From Paenibacillus ihumii (GTDB lineage: Bacteria; Bacillota; Bacilli; Paenibacillales; Paenibacillaceae): a stretch of DNA of 64,000 nucleotides. Positions 8,389 through 17,610 of the stretch are shown here, piece by piece (position 1 is the first letter of the stretch; the number at the start of each line of letters is the position of its first letter). The stretch is from NCBI RefSeq assembly GCF_001403875.1, contig NZ_LN884295.1:124001-188000 (forward strand). The letters run 5' to 3'. The notes beneath the pieces were generated by a model. It made no database searches. It saw nothing but the letters and a program-made list of their open reading frames with translations, and was not told the DNA's origin. The position numbers and the translations under genes were made by a program.

Positions 8389-11300
8389 TTAATCTACCTC
8401 AACCAGCACGATATTGTCTAAAATGACCTCCGTATTGGAACCCAAGCCCTCAACCTCGCCCACATTCAGATCGATTCTGGCATGATCCTCTGTCGTACCC
8501 TTCATTGTAAATTTAAATGTGTATCTCTCCATATCCGTAGTCAATGACAAATCCGTTCCGAAATAGCTGACATGCCAAGGATCTTCGCTTAGCTTTTTTC
8601 CAAGACCGATATTTATTTTTCTCGGAACGCTCGCACGGGCATCCAAGGAAATCTGATAGGTTTTACCTTCTTCGAGCCGGATTCCCTCCTGGCTGATTTG
8701 CGGATTCCAATTTTGGCTTCCTGCCGAACCGATTTGGATCACCATCTCTCCGCCACTCTGGGTTAAGCTTCCGGAAGAATGCCCGTTCCACTCATCCCCC
8801 CAATAGGCCGACCAATGATCCGTTCCTTCACCGAACAGTCCGTTCTGAATCAGACTGCTGCTAAGCCGAATATTATCCAGGAAAATAACCCCCGCCTTAT
8901 CGTATACATTCCCTCCAATCGTTAGCTGGCCCAAATCAAATTCCAGCTTGGCATTGGTTTCCGTCGGATGGTTCATCACGAAGGAAAATTGCTGCTGCTG
9001 CTTCACCTGAGTTAGCCAAATCGTAGGCTTGCTGCCGTCAAGGAAATCCGTATACGCATAGTTATTGCTGGGATCCACAACGCCTACACCCAATTGAATT
9101 GGCCGATCTACCGTGGAATAGACATCAAAGGTTACCGAGTAGATTCTCCCCTGCTCCAACGTGAGGCCCTCCTGATAGACCTGCTGGTTCCAATTTTCGG
9201 GCATTAATTCAGGGAGTTGAATTTGCATGACACCATCCTTCGCCATAATAGAGAGCTTATCGGACTTGTTGTCCGACTGATAGGTCTGCCACTCACTGAC
9301 ATCGGCATCAAAGGTCCCATTGCGAATTAGATTTCCGGTGGAACTCCGCTGATTGACATCCGTCAGCGTAAAATAGTCAATATTCACATGAGGAGCATAG
9401 ATTTGCAAGGTCTGGATTCCTTCATTCAGCTGAATGGTCTGCTCCATCAGTTTGAAGATTCCCCAATCGCCCGTATTCGCTACGTTCCACGTATATTTGA
9501 AATCCGCATCCGTCTCCTGGATCTCGCCTACGGGCAATGTATGCGTATATACGCTGCCCTGCTTGGCCAGCAAGGTCAATGATCCGCCCCCTTCATATCC
9601 CGACGCAACGTAGTAAGCAATCTTGTATTCGCCAGCCTTCTTGACATCGATGATGTACTGCATCCAGTCGCCCGGATCGATCCAGCCAACGCTTAATCCG
9701 TCTTCTCCCTTTTGTACGCCTTTCATATCAGAATAATTCTCCGCTTCAATCCGCTTCGAACCGTTGACCACCACAGGCGGACTCATTTCCTTCAAGCTCA
9801 CATTATCCAGCTCAAGGCGATGCGTCAAAGCCCCCAACCCGAATTCAAGCTGGCTTGAGCTGTGCACCGGGCCCATTGTAAAAATCCATGAATAAGTTTG
9901 CGGTTCTGTTCCTATGGCAAACACTTGCTCTCCATAAAGACTCGGCTTATCTTCATTGCCTATCCGTGCCGAAATGGATACGTTATTTTCCGCTCTAGCG
10001 CTAAATGACAGAATGTACATCTTTCCTTCTATGAGGTTTAACCGATCCTGACGAAGAACAAGCGCATCAGGCTGTCCAGCAGTTCTTGGCTTTACGTACA
10101 GCTTGCGGTCAGTTATCGCGCTTCCGACATAATAATTCGCATCCGCGCTGCCCGGTCCATCGATCTTCCAAAAGCCGAGGCGATCCTTGCCTTGATCAAA
10201 AGTGCCGTTATAAATCAAGTTTCCGCTCGGTAAAGCACTACGAGGCATATTTGGATCGGGATCAGCAGTTTTAACAAGACGCACCTCATCAATCCATACC
10301 GGCAGGGTGCCTGCGTCCCCCATATTGAACTCTAGTCTGGCATTAGGGTCCGTATCCGAATTCATGGTAAAAGTATAGGTGTAGTTTTGCCGTTCCGCGG
10401 TAAGCGCAACCGTTTTGTCATCCATATAGCGGGTGTAGCTCCGGTCAGGGCCCGACAATGACGCTATCATCGTTCTGTCTCCTGACGACCATGCATCAAA
10501 GGACAGCTGGTAGGTCGATCCTTTAATCAATGGCAAGCCGGCTTGAATCAGCTGGATGGCGTAATTGACGTCCCCTTCCTGATCTATGGTTGTTTTCACT
10601 GCTCCTTGATCCACCGCCACAGATCCTCTACCGCCGAACAGATCAGCAGGTGGGGCGAACGGTTGAAACACCCAATGGTTCAATTCATCTTCAAACGTTC
10701 CGTTCTCCACATAATTCCCATCTTCTCCCGGCTCTCTTATGACGACGTTCTTGGCTGCAGGCATAACTGGCTGGCGATAAGCCTGACCATCCCTTTCATA
10801 GACACGGACATAGTCTACGAGCATCTTTTGCGGAAATTCCGTAGTGGAGTCCGGATTCCCTGGCCAATCGCCGCCAACAGCCAGATTCAACTGCAGGAAG
10901 AAGTCCCTGTCAAAGGGTGCGGGATAGGTGTATTCTCCACCTTCCTGCTGATTTTGGCTGAACCAGTTGTTCTGCTTGGAATACAACACCCCGTCCACGT
11001 AAAAACGGAACTCTCCGGGCTCCCATTCTACCGCAAAGGTATGAAAATCGTCGGCAAACGTGGCACCTTCAGGCAGAGTGTAGCTGCCCTGCGATTGCTC
11101 ATGAGGCAGTCCATAGTGAAGAGTGCCATATATTTTATTCGGCTCATGGCCCAGAAGCTCCATGATATCGATTTCTCCGCTAGCCGGCCAACCGGAATAC
11201 AAATTCTGATCCGTAGGCATCATCCAGATCGCTGGCCATATTCCTTTGCCTTGCGGCATTTGGGCACGAATCTCAAATTTGCCGTAAGTCCAATCTCCCT

Positions 11301-13071
11301 TGCCCTCAGTCGTCAGCTTCGCGGAAGTGTATGCATTGCCTTGATAATCTTCCTTATGGGCTTCAATAACTAAATGCCCGTTCTCAATGCGAGCGTTCTT
11401 TGCGCGATCCGTATAGTTTTGAAGCTCATTATTCCCGTAACCGCCACCGCCTCGCACATGGTTCCATTTGCTGGTGTCGATTTGGGTTCCTGCGAATTCA
11501 TCATTCCAAACCATATTCCATGCTTCAGGCTTAATATTTGCTTCCGTCAAGACCATCTGCCGGAAACGGACAATCTTTCCGTTCTGATCAACTTCATAAA
11601 CTCCAAGATACTTGTTAATGCTTGAGTCAACCCCGGAGATATCGGTTCCTGATTCATAGGGATCTATCAATAAATTGCTCTTATGCAATGCTTCCCCGGC
11701 CTGCATAGAGGAAATCTCTTTGTTGGATACCAGGACAGCCAGCCGGTTCCCTGCAGAGACTGTGGCAGTTACCTTTGTTGTACCAGGTAAGCTTCCCTGC
11801 GCAACCACAGGTGACCAGGAGTCAGGCGGAAGGGATCCCGAATTACTGCCCGTGCCAGGGCTGCTATTCCCCGGTGATGGATTCAACCCGCCAGTTTCTT
11901 TCCCCGTATTCCCTGCTGGAACGCCCTTCTCGTCAGCAGATATCAACGCTTCCCTCTCAGACGGCCAAATGTACTCTTTCCCTTGCTCCAGCTCTTTGCC
12001 GTTTACCATGATTCCTGCCGCTTCAGATTTTACGCGGGAGATTTCACCTTTTCCACTCATTACTGTTCCGCTTGAACCTTTCTGAAGCATCAATTGCTGA
12101 ATCGCAGCTCCATCATCTACGTGAAGCACAGCCGGACTGCGCAATATCAGCTGTTGAATTACGGACTCACCTTCCACGGTTACGCGGATAGGATGATCCA
12201 GATTATACAGCACCACCTTTGCTAATTCCGTGTTTTTGATATGGATGCTGTTTTGCCCCCCGCCGTTTATGAAGGTTACGCCGGCGACTTTCGAATTTTC
12301 TATCGTCACGTCCCCATTGCCGATCCCCTGGGTTAGATACAGATTTCCCGTAATCTCTTTGTTTCGGAGCATCACAGCTTTCGAATTGACTACAGCATTT
12401 GCCAGCATTTCCTTCCGTTCATCGGTGACAGCCTTGTTGTACAGTGTCCCGGCAAGCCGATCCAGCATGACAACCGCCTCACCGCGGGTAACCCATCGAT
12501 CGGGCCGGAAAGAACCGTCCGGATATCCTTGGATGGCCCCCGCCATAACCAGTTCTTTTACAGCAGACAAGGAGTAAGGGCGAATTTCTGATTTGTCCGA
12601 AAAAATGCCCATCACATCCGTGCCCATTCCCCGCTCGATTTCAGACAGCTGAAAAGCTCTGGACATCATCACAGTTGCTTCGGCTCTCGTAATCGAGTTG
12701 TTAGGTTTAAACGCTCCGTCTTCGTACCCCTTAATAAATCCGGCATGAGCAGCTGCTGCCAGGGAAGAAGCATACCAAGCGTCCGCCGGCACATCCTTAA
12801 ATGCGGGCTGGTCCGTTCCGCTAATACCGAACACCCGCTGCAGCAGCATACTGAACTCAGCTCTGGACATAGGCTGATTCGGGTGGAGCTTCCCATCGGG
12901 ATATCCCGACAAAACTCCCAAAGAGGTCCACTTCCCAAGCATAGCTTCGGCCCAATGGCCCTTTATGTCACTTTCCTTGGAATCCTCTTTCATCGGACTG
13001 GCATAACCCGCAGTCATGAAACTGCTGAACAACATACACAGGACTAGACCTTGTGCAATGAACCGTTTCAC
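8389..13071 (-). CDS. SLH-anchored GH16 endo-beta-1,3-glucanase with CBM6 and CBM4/9 modules
   Basis: Cell-surface laminarinase of 1560 residues. A signal peptide (1-24) is followed by three SLH domains (~34-200; e.g. DIKGHWAEAMLGKWTSLGVLSGYPDG) that hold the enzyme on the wall. Next come a strand-rich region (~235-360), a Pro/Ser/Gly linker (~385-420) and a short beta domain. The GH16 catalytic domain (~515-765) has the motif GEIDIMELLG with nucleophile Glu633 and acid/base Glu638; the M between D and E is typical of laminarinase-type GH16 rather than lichenase. After it follow CBM4/9-like modules (~785-935 and ~950-1095), a CBM6 (~1105-1240, RIEAENYSDM...WMQYIID), and two more CBM4/9-like modules to the end. 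The start is GTG; a TATAAT (-10) lies upstream near 13110. Confidence 0.9.
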   Translation of the reverse strand: MKRFIAQGLVLCMLFSSFMTAGYASPMKEDSKESDIKGHWAEAMLGKWTSLGVLSGYPDGKLHPNQPMSRAEFSMLLQRVFGISGTDQPAFKDVPADAWYASSLAAAAHAGFIKGYEDGAFKPNNSITRAEATVMMSRAFQLSEIERGMGTDVMGIFSDKSEIRPYSLSAVKELVMAGAIQGYPDGSFRPDRWVTRGEAVVMLDRLAGTLYNKAVTDERKEMLANAVVNSKAVMLRNKEITGNLYLTQGIGNGDVTIENSKVAGVTFINGGGQNSIHIKNTELAKVVLYNLDHPIRVTVEGESVIQQLILRSPAVLHVDDGAAIQQLMLQKGSSGTVMSGKGEISRVKSEAAGIMVNGKELEQGKEYIWPSEREALISADEKGVPAGNTGKETGGLNPSPGNSSPGTGSNSGSLPPDSWSPVVAQGSLPGTTKVTATVSAGNRLAVLVSNKEISSMQAGEALHKSNLLIDPYESGTDISGVDSSINKYLGVYEVDQNGKIVRFRQMVLTEANIKPEAWNMVWNDEFAGTQIDTSKWNHVRGGGGYGNNELQNYTDRAKNARIENGHLVIEAHKEDYQGNAYTSAKLTTEGKGDWTYGKFEIRAQMPQGKGIWPAIWMMPTDQNLYSGWPASGEIDIMELLGHEPNKIYGTLHYGLPHEQSQGSYTLPEGATFADDFHTFAVEWEPGEFRFYVDGVLYSKQNNWFSQNQQEGGEYTYPAPFDRDFFLQLNLAVGGDWPGNPDSTTEFPQKMLVDYVRVYERDGQAYRQPVMPAAKNVVIREPGEDGNYVENGTFEDELNHWVFQPFAPPADLFGGRGSVAVDQGAVKTTIDQEGDVNYAIQLIQAGLPLIKGSTYQLSFDAWSSGDRTMIASLSGPDRSYTRYMDDKTVALTAERQNYTYTFTMNSDTDPNARLEFNMGDAGTLPVWIDEVRLVKTADPDPNMPRSALPSGNLIYNGTFDQGKDRLGFWKIDGPGSADANYYVGSAITDRKLYVKPRTAGQPDALVLRQDRLNLIEGKMYILSFSARAENNVSISARIGNEDKPSLYGEQVFAIGTEPQTYSWIFTMGPVHSSSQLEFGLGALTHRLELDNVSLKEMSPPVVVNGSKRIEAENYSDMKGVQKGEDGLSVGWIDPGDWMQYIIDVKKAGEYKIAYYVASGYEGGGSLTLLAKQGSVYTHTLPVGEIQETDADFKYTWNVANTGDWGIFKLMEQTIQLNEGIQTLQIYAPHVNIDYFTLTDVNQRSSTGNLIRNGTFDADVSEWQTYQSDNKSDKLSIMAKDGVMQIQLPELMPENWNQQVYQEGLTLEQGRIYSVTFDVYSTVDRPIQLGVGVVDPSNNYAYTDFLDGSKPTIWLTQVKQQQQFSFVMNHPTETNAKLEFDLGQLTIGGNVYDKAGVIFLDNIRLSSSLIQNGLFGEGTDHWSAYWGDEWNGHSSGSLTQSGGEMVIQIGSAGSQNWNPQISQEGIRLEEGKTYQISLDARASVPRKINIGLGKKLSEDPWHVSYFGTDLSLTTDMERYTFKFTMKGTTEDHARIDLNVGEVEGLGSNTEVILDNIVLVEVD

Positions 13072-13248
13072 CGTATACTCACTCTCCCTTATCGCAATGT
13101 AAGTTCATTATAAAAGGGATGTTGCCACCGGCCATATAACTACTTCTTAGCTTTTCTAGCTGTCCGTTAACTAGTTTGATCGGCAAGGCGGAACCAGCGT
13201 TCAATGTCAATTCGTTCCATGATACAATGATTTTCGGAGGGATAGAAT

Positions 13249-14811
13249 ATGAAAAAAACATGGTTCGTACCAGCAATACTCCTCATTCTGATAGCGATGT
13301 ACGAACTCTATCAACACGGCCAGTGGACGCAGTCCGATGCACCATCTGAGAGCCGAAACCAACCGGAAACATTGACAACCGTATTTAGTTTGCGGCCGTC
13401 CCTTAGCTTCAAGAATGGCGAAAACATTGAAGATAACGTTCATACCCGATCGGTGCGCGAGAAATTAGGCATTGATCTTCAATATTTATGGACAACCCCG
13501 GACAGTACATTCTCAACCAAATTGAAGCTGCATCTGCTGAATAAACAAGAGATGCCCGATATTATTCCGGTTAGAACCGATGTCGTTCATCAGATGATTG
13601 ATTCCGGCCAATTTATGGCCGTAGATGATTTGTTCGAGCAATACGCATCTCCCGTCTGGAAAAAGGCGATGAATGAGAACCCTTCCGTCTGGTATCCTTA
13701 CGAACGGCAAGGAGAGCATTATGCCATTCCGATTCTGGACTATGACTATAATTCCGATCCCATGATGTGGATTCGGGAGGATTGGCTTGAAAAGGTCGGG
13801 TTGTCCCCTCCTACCACCCTGCCGGAGCTGGAAAAGGTGCTTGAGGCATTTACTTACCAAGATCCCGACGGCAACGGGAAGGATGACACCTACGGCCTGG
13901 CCGTTAGTCTGGGCAACACCATCAGCACTTGGATGGCTGACATCAGCTGGGTATTCGGCATGTACGGCTGCCTGCCGGAACAATGGAATTTCTGCGAAGC
14001 TCAGAATCAGTTGGAGTTCGGGTCGATCCAAACTTCAGCCAAGCAAGGTTTGATCAAACTTAGAGAATGGAGAGAGGCAGGGTACTTTCCGAATGAAGCG
14101 TTATGGCAGGATGAAGAGTCGGCCGCCCGATTATTTTCCCAAGAAAAAGCAGGCATCGTTATCGGACCCCATTGGATGCGGTTCTGGCCGCTTAACGTAC
14201 TCACGGAAAAGAATCCCCAGGCTAAATTCATCGCCATTCCCCTGCCAAAAGGGCCAGACGGCAAATCGTATCATCGTGCTTCTCAACCTAGAAACGGGGC
14301 TGTACTCATCAACAAAAACATAAGGAATCCACAAGCTTTTTTCCGTTACATGAACGACCTGTACGAAACACAAGGATTAGGCGAAGGAGAATTCGCGTAC
14401 GGCATGGCAAAAGACTATGACTATACGATGGTAAATGGCAAGTATTCCATGGATCGAAGCCTCATCCCCGGCGGTTATGTCGATGTCACGGCCTATACCC
14501 TCACCTATGACGGCGCACGAATTCCGTCCCATTGGACGAGAATGGTGTCCGACACCGAGAAACCCGTGCTCGCCCAGCTATTCTCCAGCCGGTTACCCAA
14601 CGAGTATCAAGGCCCGCCGACACCCACCATGCTGGAGAAGGGCGACCAGCTTCAGCAAACACAGCATGAGACGTTTTTACAAATCATTTACGGTAAAAAA
14701 AATATAGACTACTTCGATGATTTTGTGGCGAATTGGAAGGCAAACGGCGGAGAACAAATGACCAGAGAAGTGAACGAATGGTATCAGTCCATTCATGGAA
14801 CAAGTAAATAA
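13249..14811 (+). CDS. Extracellular solute-binding protein, membrane-anchored
   Basis: Family-1 sugar-binding protein, LplA-like, 520 residues. FVPAILLILIAMYELY near the N-terminus is a membrane segment, but no lipobox Cys follows, so it is probably held by an uncleaved anchor. The body shows the usual LNKQEMPDIIPVRTD and DPDGNGKDDTYGLAVSLGN motifs, the latter a calcium-loop-like element of this subgroup. ATG follows GGAGGGATAGAAT. It has no permease of its own, is divergent from the SLH glucanase and 90 bp upstream of a lichenase, so it probably captures or senses beta-glucan oligosaccharides. Confidence 0.82.
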   Translation: MKKTWFVPAILLILIAMYELYQHGQWTQSDAPSESRNQPETLTTVFSLRPSLSFKNGENIEDNVHTRSVREKLGIDLQYLWTTPDSTFSTKLKLHLLNKQEMPDIIPVRTDVVHQMIDSGQFMAVDDLFEQYASPVWKKAMNENPSVWYPYERQGEHYAIPILDYDYNSDPMMWIREDWLEKVGLSPPTTLPELEKVLEAFTYQDPDGNGKDDTYGLAVSLGNTISTWMADISWVFGMYGCLPEQWNFCEAQNQLEFGSIQTSAKQGLIKLREWREAGYFPNEALWQDEESAARLFSQEKAGIVIGPHWMRFWPLNVLTEKNPQAKFIAIPLPKGPDGKSYHRASQPRNGAVLINKNIRNPQAFFRYMNDLYETQGLGEGEFAYGMAKDYDYTMVNGKYSMDRSLIPGGYVDVTAYTLTYDGARIPSHWTRMVSDTEKPVLAQLFSSRLPNEYQGPPTPTMLEKGDQLQQTQHETFLQIIYGKKNIDYFDDFVANWKANGGEQMTREVNEWYQSIHGTSK

Positions 14812-14901
14812 TATAATAGCTATGTTGAAAGATTGCTCTTTAATCCCCATCGATAGTCCATCTAGAATGAAATAAGATTAAACGACAGGATGGATGATCA
14901 G

Positions 14902-15639
14902 ATGAAAAAGAAAGTTTTTGTTTTTACCGTTTTAATCGCCTTATTGGGTGCAGGTTGTTCAGACAAAAACGGCGATACCCATGAGCTCCAACAAGAAAAC
15001 ACTTGGGTTCAAACATTTGCAAGGCATGACCCGGCAAAGTGGGAGATGTCTACCGGATACTCCAATGGGGACCCTTTTGACTGTGTATGGTCCGCCGACA
15101 ATATCCATTTTAACGGTTCAACAATGGAACTGATGCTTACAAAGAATGATACTGGAAATATACAGGGCTCGGAGTACAAAACCTTGGATACCTATCATTA
15201 CGGCAAATATGAAGTTCGTATGAAGGCGGCCAAAAATACAGGAATTGTATCCTCTTTCTTTGTATATACTGGCCCCCCCTTCGGAACGCCTTGGGACGAA
15301 ATTGACATCGAATTCCTTGGCAAGGATACGACCCAAGTCCAATTGAACTATTACACCGACGGGGTCGGCAACCATGAGAAACTAATTGATCTTGGGTATG
15401 ATGCCTCTGAGGAATTCCACGATTACGCCTTTGAGTGGACAAAGGAGGAAATCAATTGGTACATTGACGGAAAGCTGGTACATACGGCAACGGCTGACAT
15501 TCCCGTCACCCCTGCCAAAATCATGATGAACCTCTGGAACGGCACCGGTGTTGACTCATGGCTGGGCCCCTACGACGGTGCGTCCCCTATTACGGCGGAG
15601 TATGAATGGATGAAATACACCCCTTACCCGGAGGAATAG
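14902..15639 (+). CDS. GH16 lichenase, lipoprotein
   Basis: Endo-beta-1,3-1,4-glucanase of 245 residues. The lipobox LGAGC (Cys19) makes it a membrane-bound lipoprotein, unlike ordinary secreted lichenases. The catalytic motif [13 protein letters not shown] gives nucleophile Glu133 and acid/base Glu137, with the Bacillus-lichenase IVSSFF.YTGP and [16 protein letters not shown] strings around it. I chose ATG 14902, with GGATGG ~9 bases upstream; ATG 14890 is the alternative. It is paralogous to the lichenase at 22791-23504. Confidence 0.9.
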   Translation: MKKKVFVFTVLIALLGAGCSDKNGDTHELQQENTWVQTFARHDPAKWEMSTGYSNGDPFDCVWSADNIHFNGSTMELMLTKNDTGNIQGSEYKTLDTYHYGKYEVRMKAAKNTGIVSSFFVYTGPPFGTPWDEIDIEFLGKDTTQVQLNYYTDGVGNHEKLIDLGYDASEEFHDYAFEWTKEEINWYIDGKLVHTATADIPVTPAKIMMNLWNGTGVDSWLGPYDGASPITAEYEWMKYTPYPEE

Positions 15640-15660
15640 AATCAAACACGATATGCAAAA

Positions 15661-15700
15661 ACAAACAGCTTATCTTCCTTTCGGAAAATAAGCTGTTTGT
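15661..15700. terminator. Bidirectional terminator between lichenase and ABC permeases
   Basis: ACAAACAGCTTAT pairs with ATAAGCTGTTTGT with an inner TTCC/GGAA stem. It serves the converging lichenase (plus) and permease operon (minus). Confidence 0.8.
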
Positions 15701-15714
15701 TTGTCTTGCCAAGG

Positions 15715-16572
15715 CTACCCTTTCACCGCGCCGGCTGTCATCCCGCTGATAAAATACTTCTGCGATAAGAAGAAGGTAATAATAACGGGTAGTGTAACAA
15801 CCGTCGCCGCAGACATCAACAGATCATAACGGTTGGTATATTGGCCCACAAACAGCCTGATCCCTACGGGAATCGTTTGAACTTCCGGGGTCGTCGTCAG
15901 CACCCAGGCAAACATCAATTCGTCCCAAGCCGTCAAGAAAATATACACACACATGGCGATAATGCCAGGCAAGGAAAGGGGCAGAATAATCCGGACAAAA
16001 GCCTGGATTCGATTACAGCCGTCAATCCGTGCGGATTCTTCCAAATCCTTTGGAATCGAAACAAAAAAGCTCCGGATAATCCAAATACTCATAGGCGTAT
16101 AGAATGCTGAATAGACCAGCACCATTCCCCAATACGTATCCACCATAGGAAGGCCAAGCGTATCCTTGATATTTAAGAATAATAAATAAATGGGCAACAG
16201 AAACATAATACCCGGAATCATCTGTGTCCCGATGACGCTGATTCCGAACAATCCGGAGCCCGGAAACCTGTACCTGGCAAGTGCATATCCCGCCAATATG
16301 GCCAGGAAACAAGAAATTAGCATCGTTGCGGTACAAATCAACAAGCTGTTTTTAAAATATTGGCCAAAATTGATCGTTTCCCAAAGATTCTTGTAGTTAA
16401 GCCATTGCGGCTCAGGGATCGCCATGCTGGTTATCCCCTGCAGGATCTCACCATTTGTATGGAGGGAAACCTTGACCATCCAAAAAATCGGGAATACGAC
16501 AACTGCAACAATCACCCAGGTGAGCGTATTTAGGGAGTAATACTCTAGTTTTTTCGCGATTCGGGTATTCAA
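15715..16572 (-). CDS. Sugar ABC transporter permease (MalG/AraQ type)
   Basis: CUT1 inner-membrane permease of 285 residues with six membrane segments. The EAA loop ESARIDGCNRIQAFVRIILPLSLPG (~180-205) contacts the ATPase, and the family C-terminus YFISGMTAGAVKG is intact. TTG start overlaps the stop of the upstream permease by four bases. Last gene of a binding protein-permease-permease operon; no ATPase is encoded here, so a shared MsmX-type ATPase is expected elsewhere. Confidence 0.9.
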   Translation of the reverse strand: MNTRIAKKLEYYSLNTLTWVIVAVVVFPIFWMVKVSLHTNGEILQGITSMAIPEPQWLNYKNLWETINFGQYFKNSLLICTATMLISCFLAILAGYALARYRFPGSGLFGISVIGTQMIPGIMFLLPIYLLFLNIKDTLGLPMVDTYWGMVLVYSAFYTPMSIWIIRSFFVSIPKDLEESARIDGCNRIQAFVRIILPLSLPGIIAMCVYIFLTAWDELMFAWVLTTTPEVQTIPVGIRLFVGQYTNRYDLLMSAATVVTLPVIITFFLSQKYFISGMTAGAVKG

Positions 16573-17546
16573 TCCACTCTCAACTCCGATCTAAAGATTC
16601 GATACCATATCCCCACAATAATCAACATAGCTCCCATCAGAAGGAAAGAGGCCGCCGCGCCAACCCCGAAGGACCAATATCCGAAAGTCTGTCTGGTCAA
16701 GGCGGTCATGAGCAAATCGCCCCATTTGCCAGGGTAGCCGGATCCGTTTCCGAACATCATGGCGACGATATTGTAAGAGTACACATTGTTGATAATCTGG
16801 AATAGAAGCTGAACAGCGATGATCGGCTTCAGCATCGGAAGGGTAATAGTAAAAAACTGCCGCAATCGGCCGGCACCATCAATTTTCGCTGCTTCGTAGA
16901 GATCATCCGGAATCGTTTGGAGTCCAGCCAGAAAGACAATCATGATGAATGGCCAGCTTCTCCATACAGTAGGAATAATGATCGCCCAAATCGTATTTTG
17001 ACCAATCAGCCAGAAGGGCTTATCAGACATTAAATGCAGGATATCGACCAGAATATAATTAATGATGCCTTCTTTTTGCCACATAAATCCCCAAAGGACT
17101 CCCACAACATAGGAGGGAACAACCCACGGAAGCAGCATGGCCGCTCTGGCAATCCCCCTTCCCGGGAAATCCCGGTTCAGCAGGATCGCGACAAGTAATC
17201 CAATAATCATTACAGAAATGGTTACGACGACACTGTATATGGCCGTATTCCGCAGCGCGTATCCCAGACCTTGACGGACAGGATTATTTTCATTGAAAAG
17301 CAGCTCCGAATAATTTTTCAATCCAATAAACGGGGCTTTTAAATACTGGCTTAATGTAAACTGATTCAACTTCAAAAATGACATTACGATCCCTTGGATC
17401 ATGGGCAAGACGTGAACAAGCATCATAAACAAAAAGGTGGGAAGTATGAATAAATACGCGACGCGGTATTCCCTAAACCCCTTTTTGAACCGGGCTCCGA
17501 AGGGTTTTCTGACTTCCGGCGTATCCGGATTTCTTGATATTTCCAC
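16569..17546 (-). CDS. Sugar ABC transporter permease (MalF/UgpA type)
   Basis: CUT1 permease of 325 residues with a cytoplasmic N-terminus, six membrane segments and the EAA loop EAAKIDGAGRLRQFFTITLPMLKP (~215-240). GTG start with GGAAGTGAGA in front. Partner of the MalG-like permease just downstream. Confidence 0.9.
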   Translation of the reverse strand: MEISRNPDTPEVRKPFGARFKKGFREYRVAYLFILPTFLFMMLVHVLPMIQGIVMSFLKLNQFTLSQYLKAPFIGLKNYSELLFNENNPVRQGLGYALRNTAIYSVVVTISVMIIGLLVAILLNRDFPGRGIARAAMLLPWVVPSYVVGVLWGFMWQKEGIINYILVDILHLMSDKPFWLIGQNTIWAIIIPTVWRSWPFIMIVFLAGLQTIPDDLYEAAKIDGAGRLRQFFTITLPMLKPIIAVQLLFQIINNVYSYNIVAMMFGNGSGYPGKWGDLLMTALTRQTFGYWSFGVGAAASFLLMGAMLIIVGIWYRIFRSELRVD

Positions 17547-17610
17547 GGTGTCTCACTTCCTTCTAATAAAGTGTGCTATCAAGCGAGCACTTGATAGCAC
17601 ATTTGGATTG

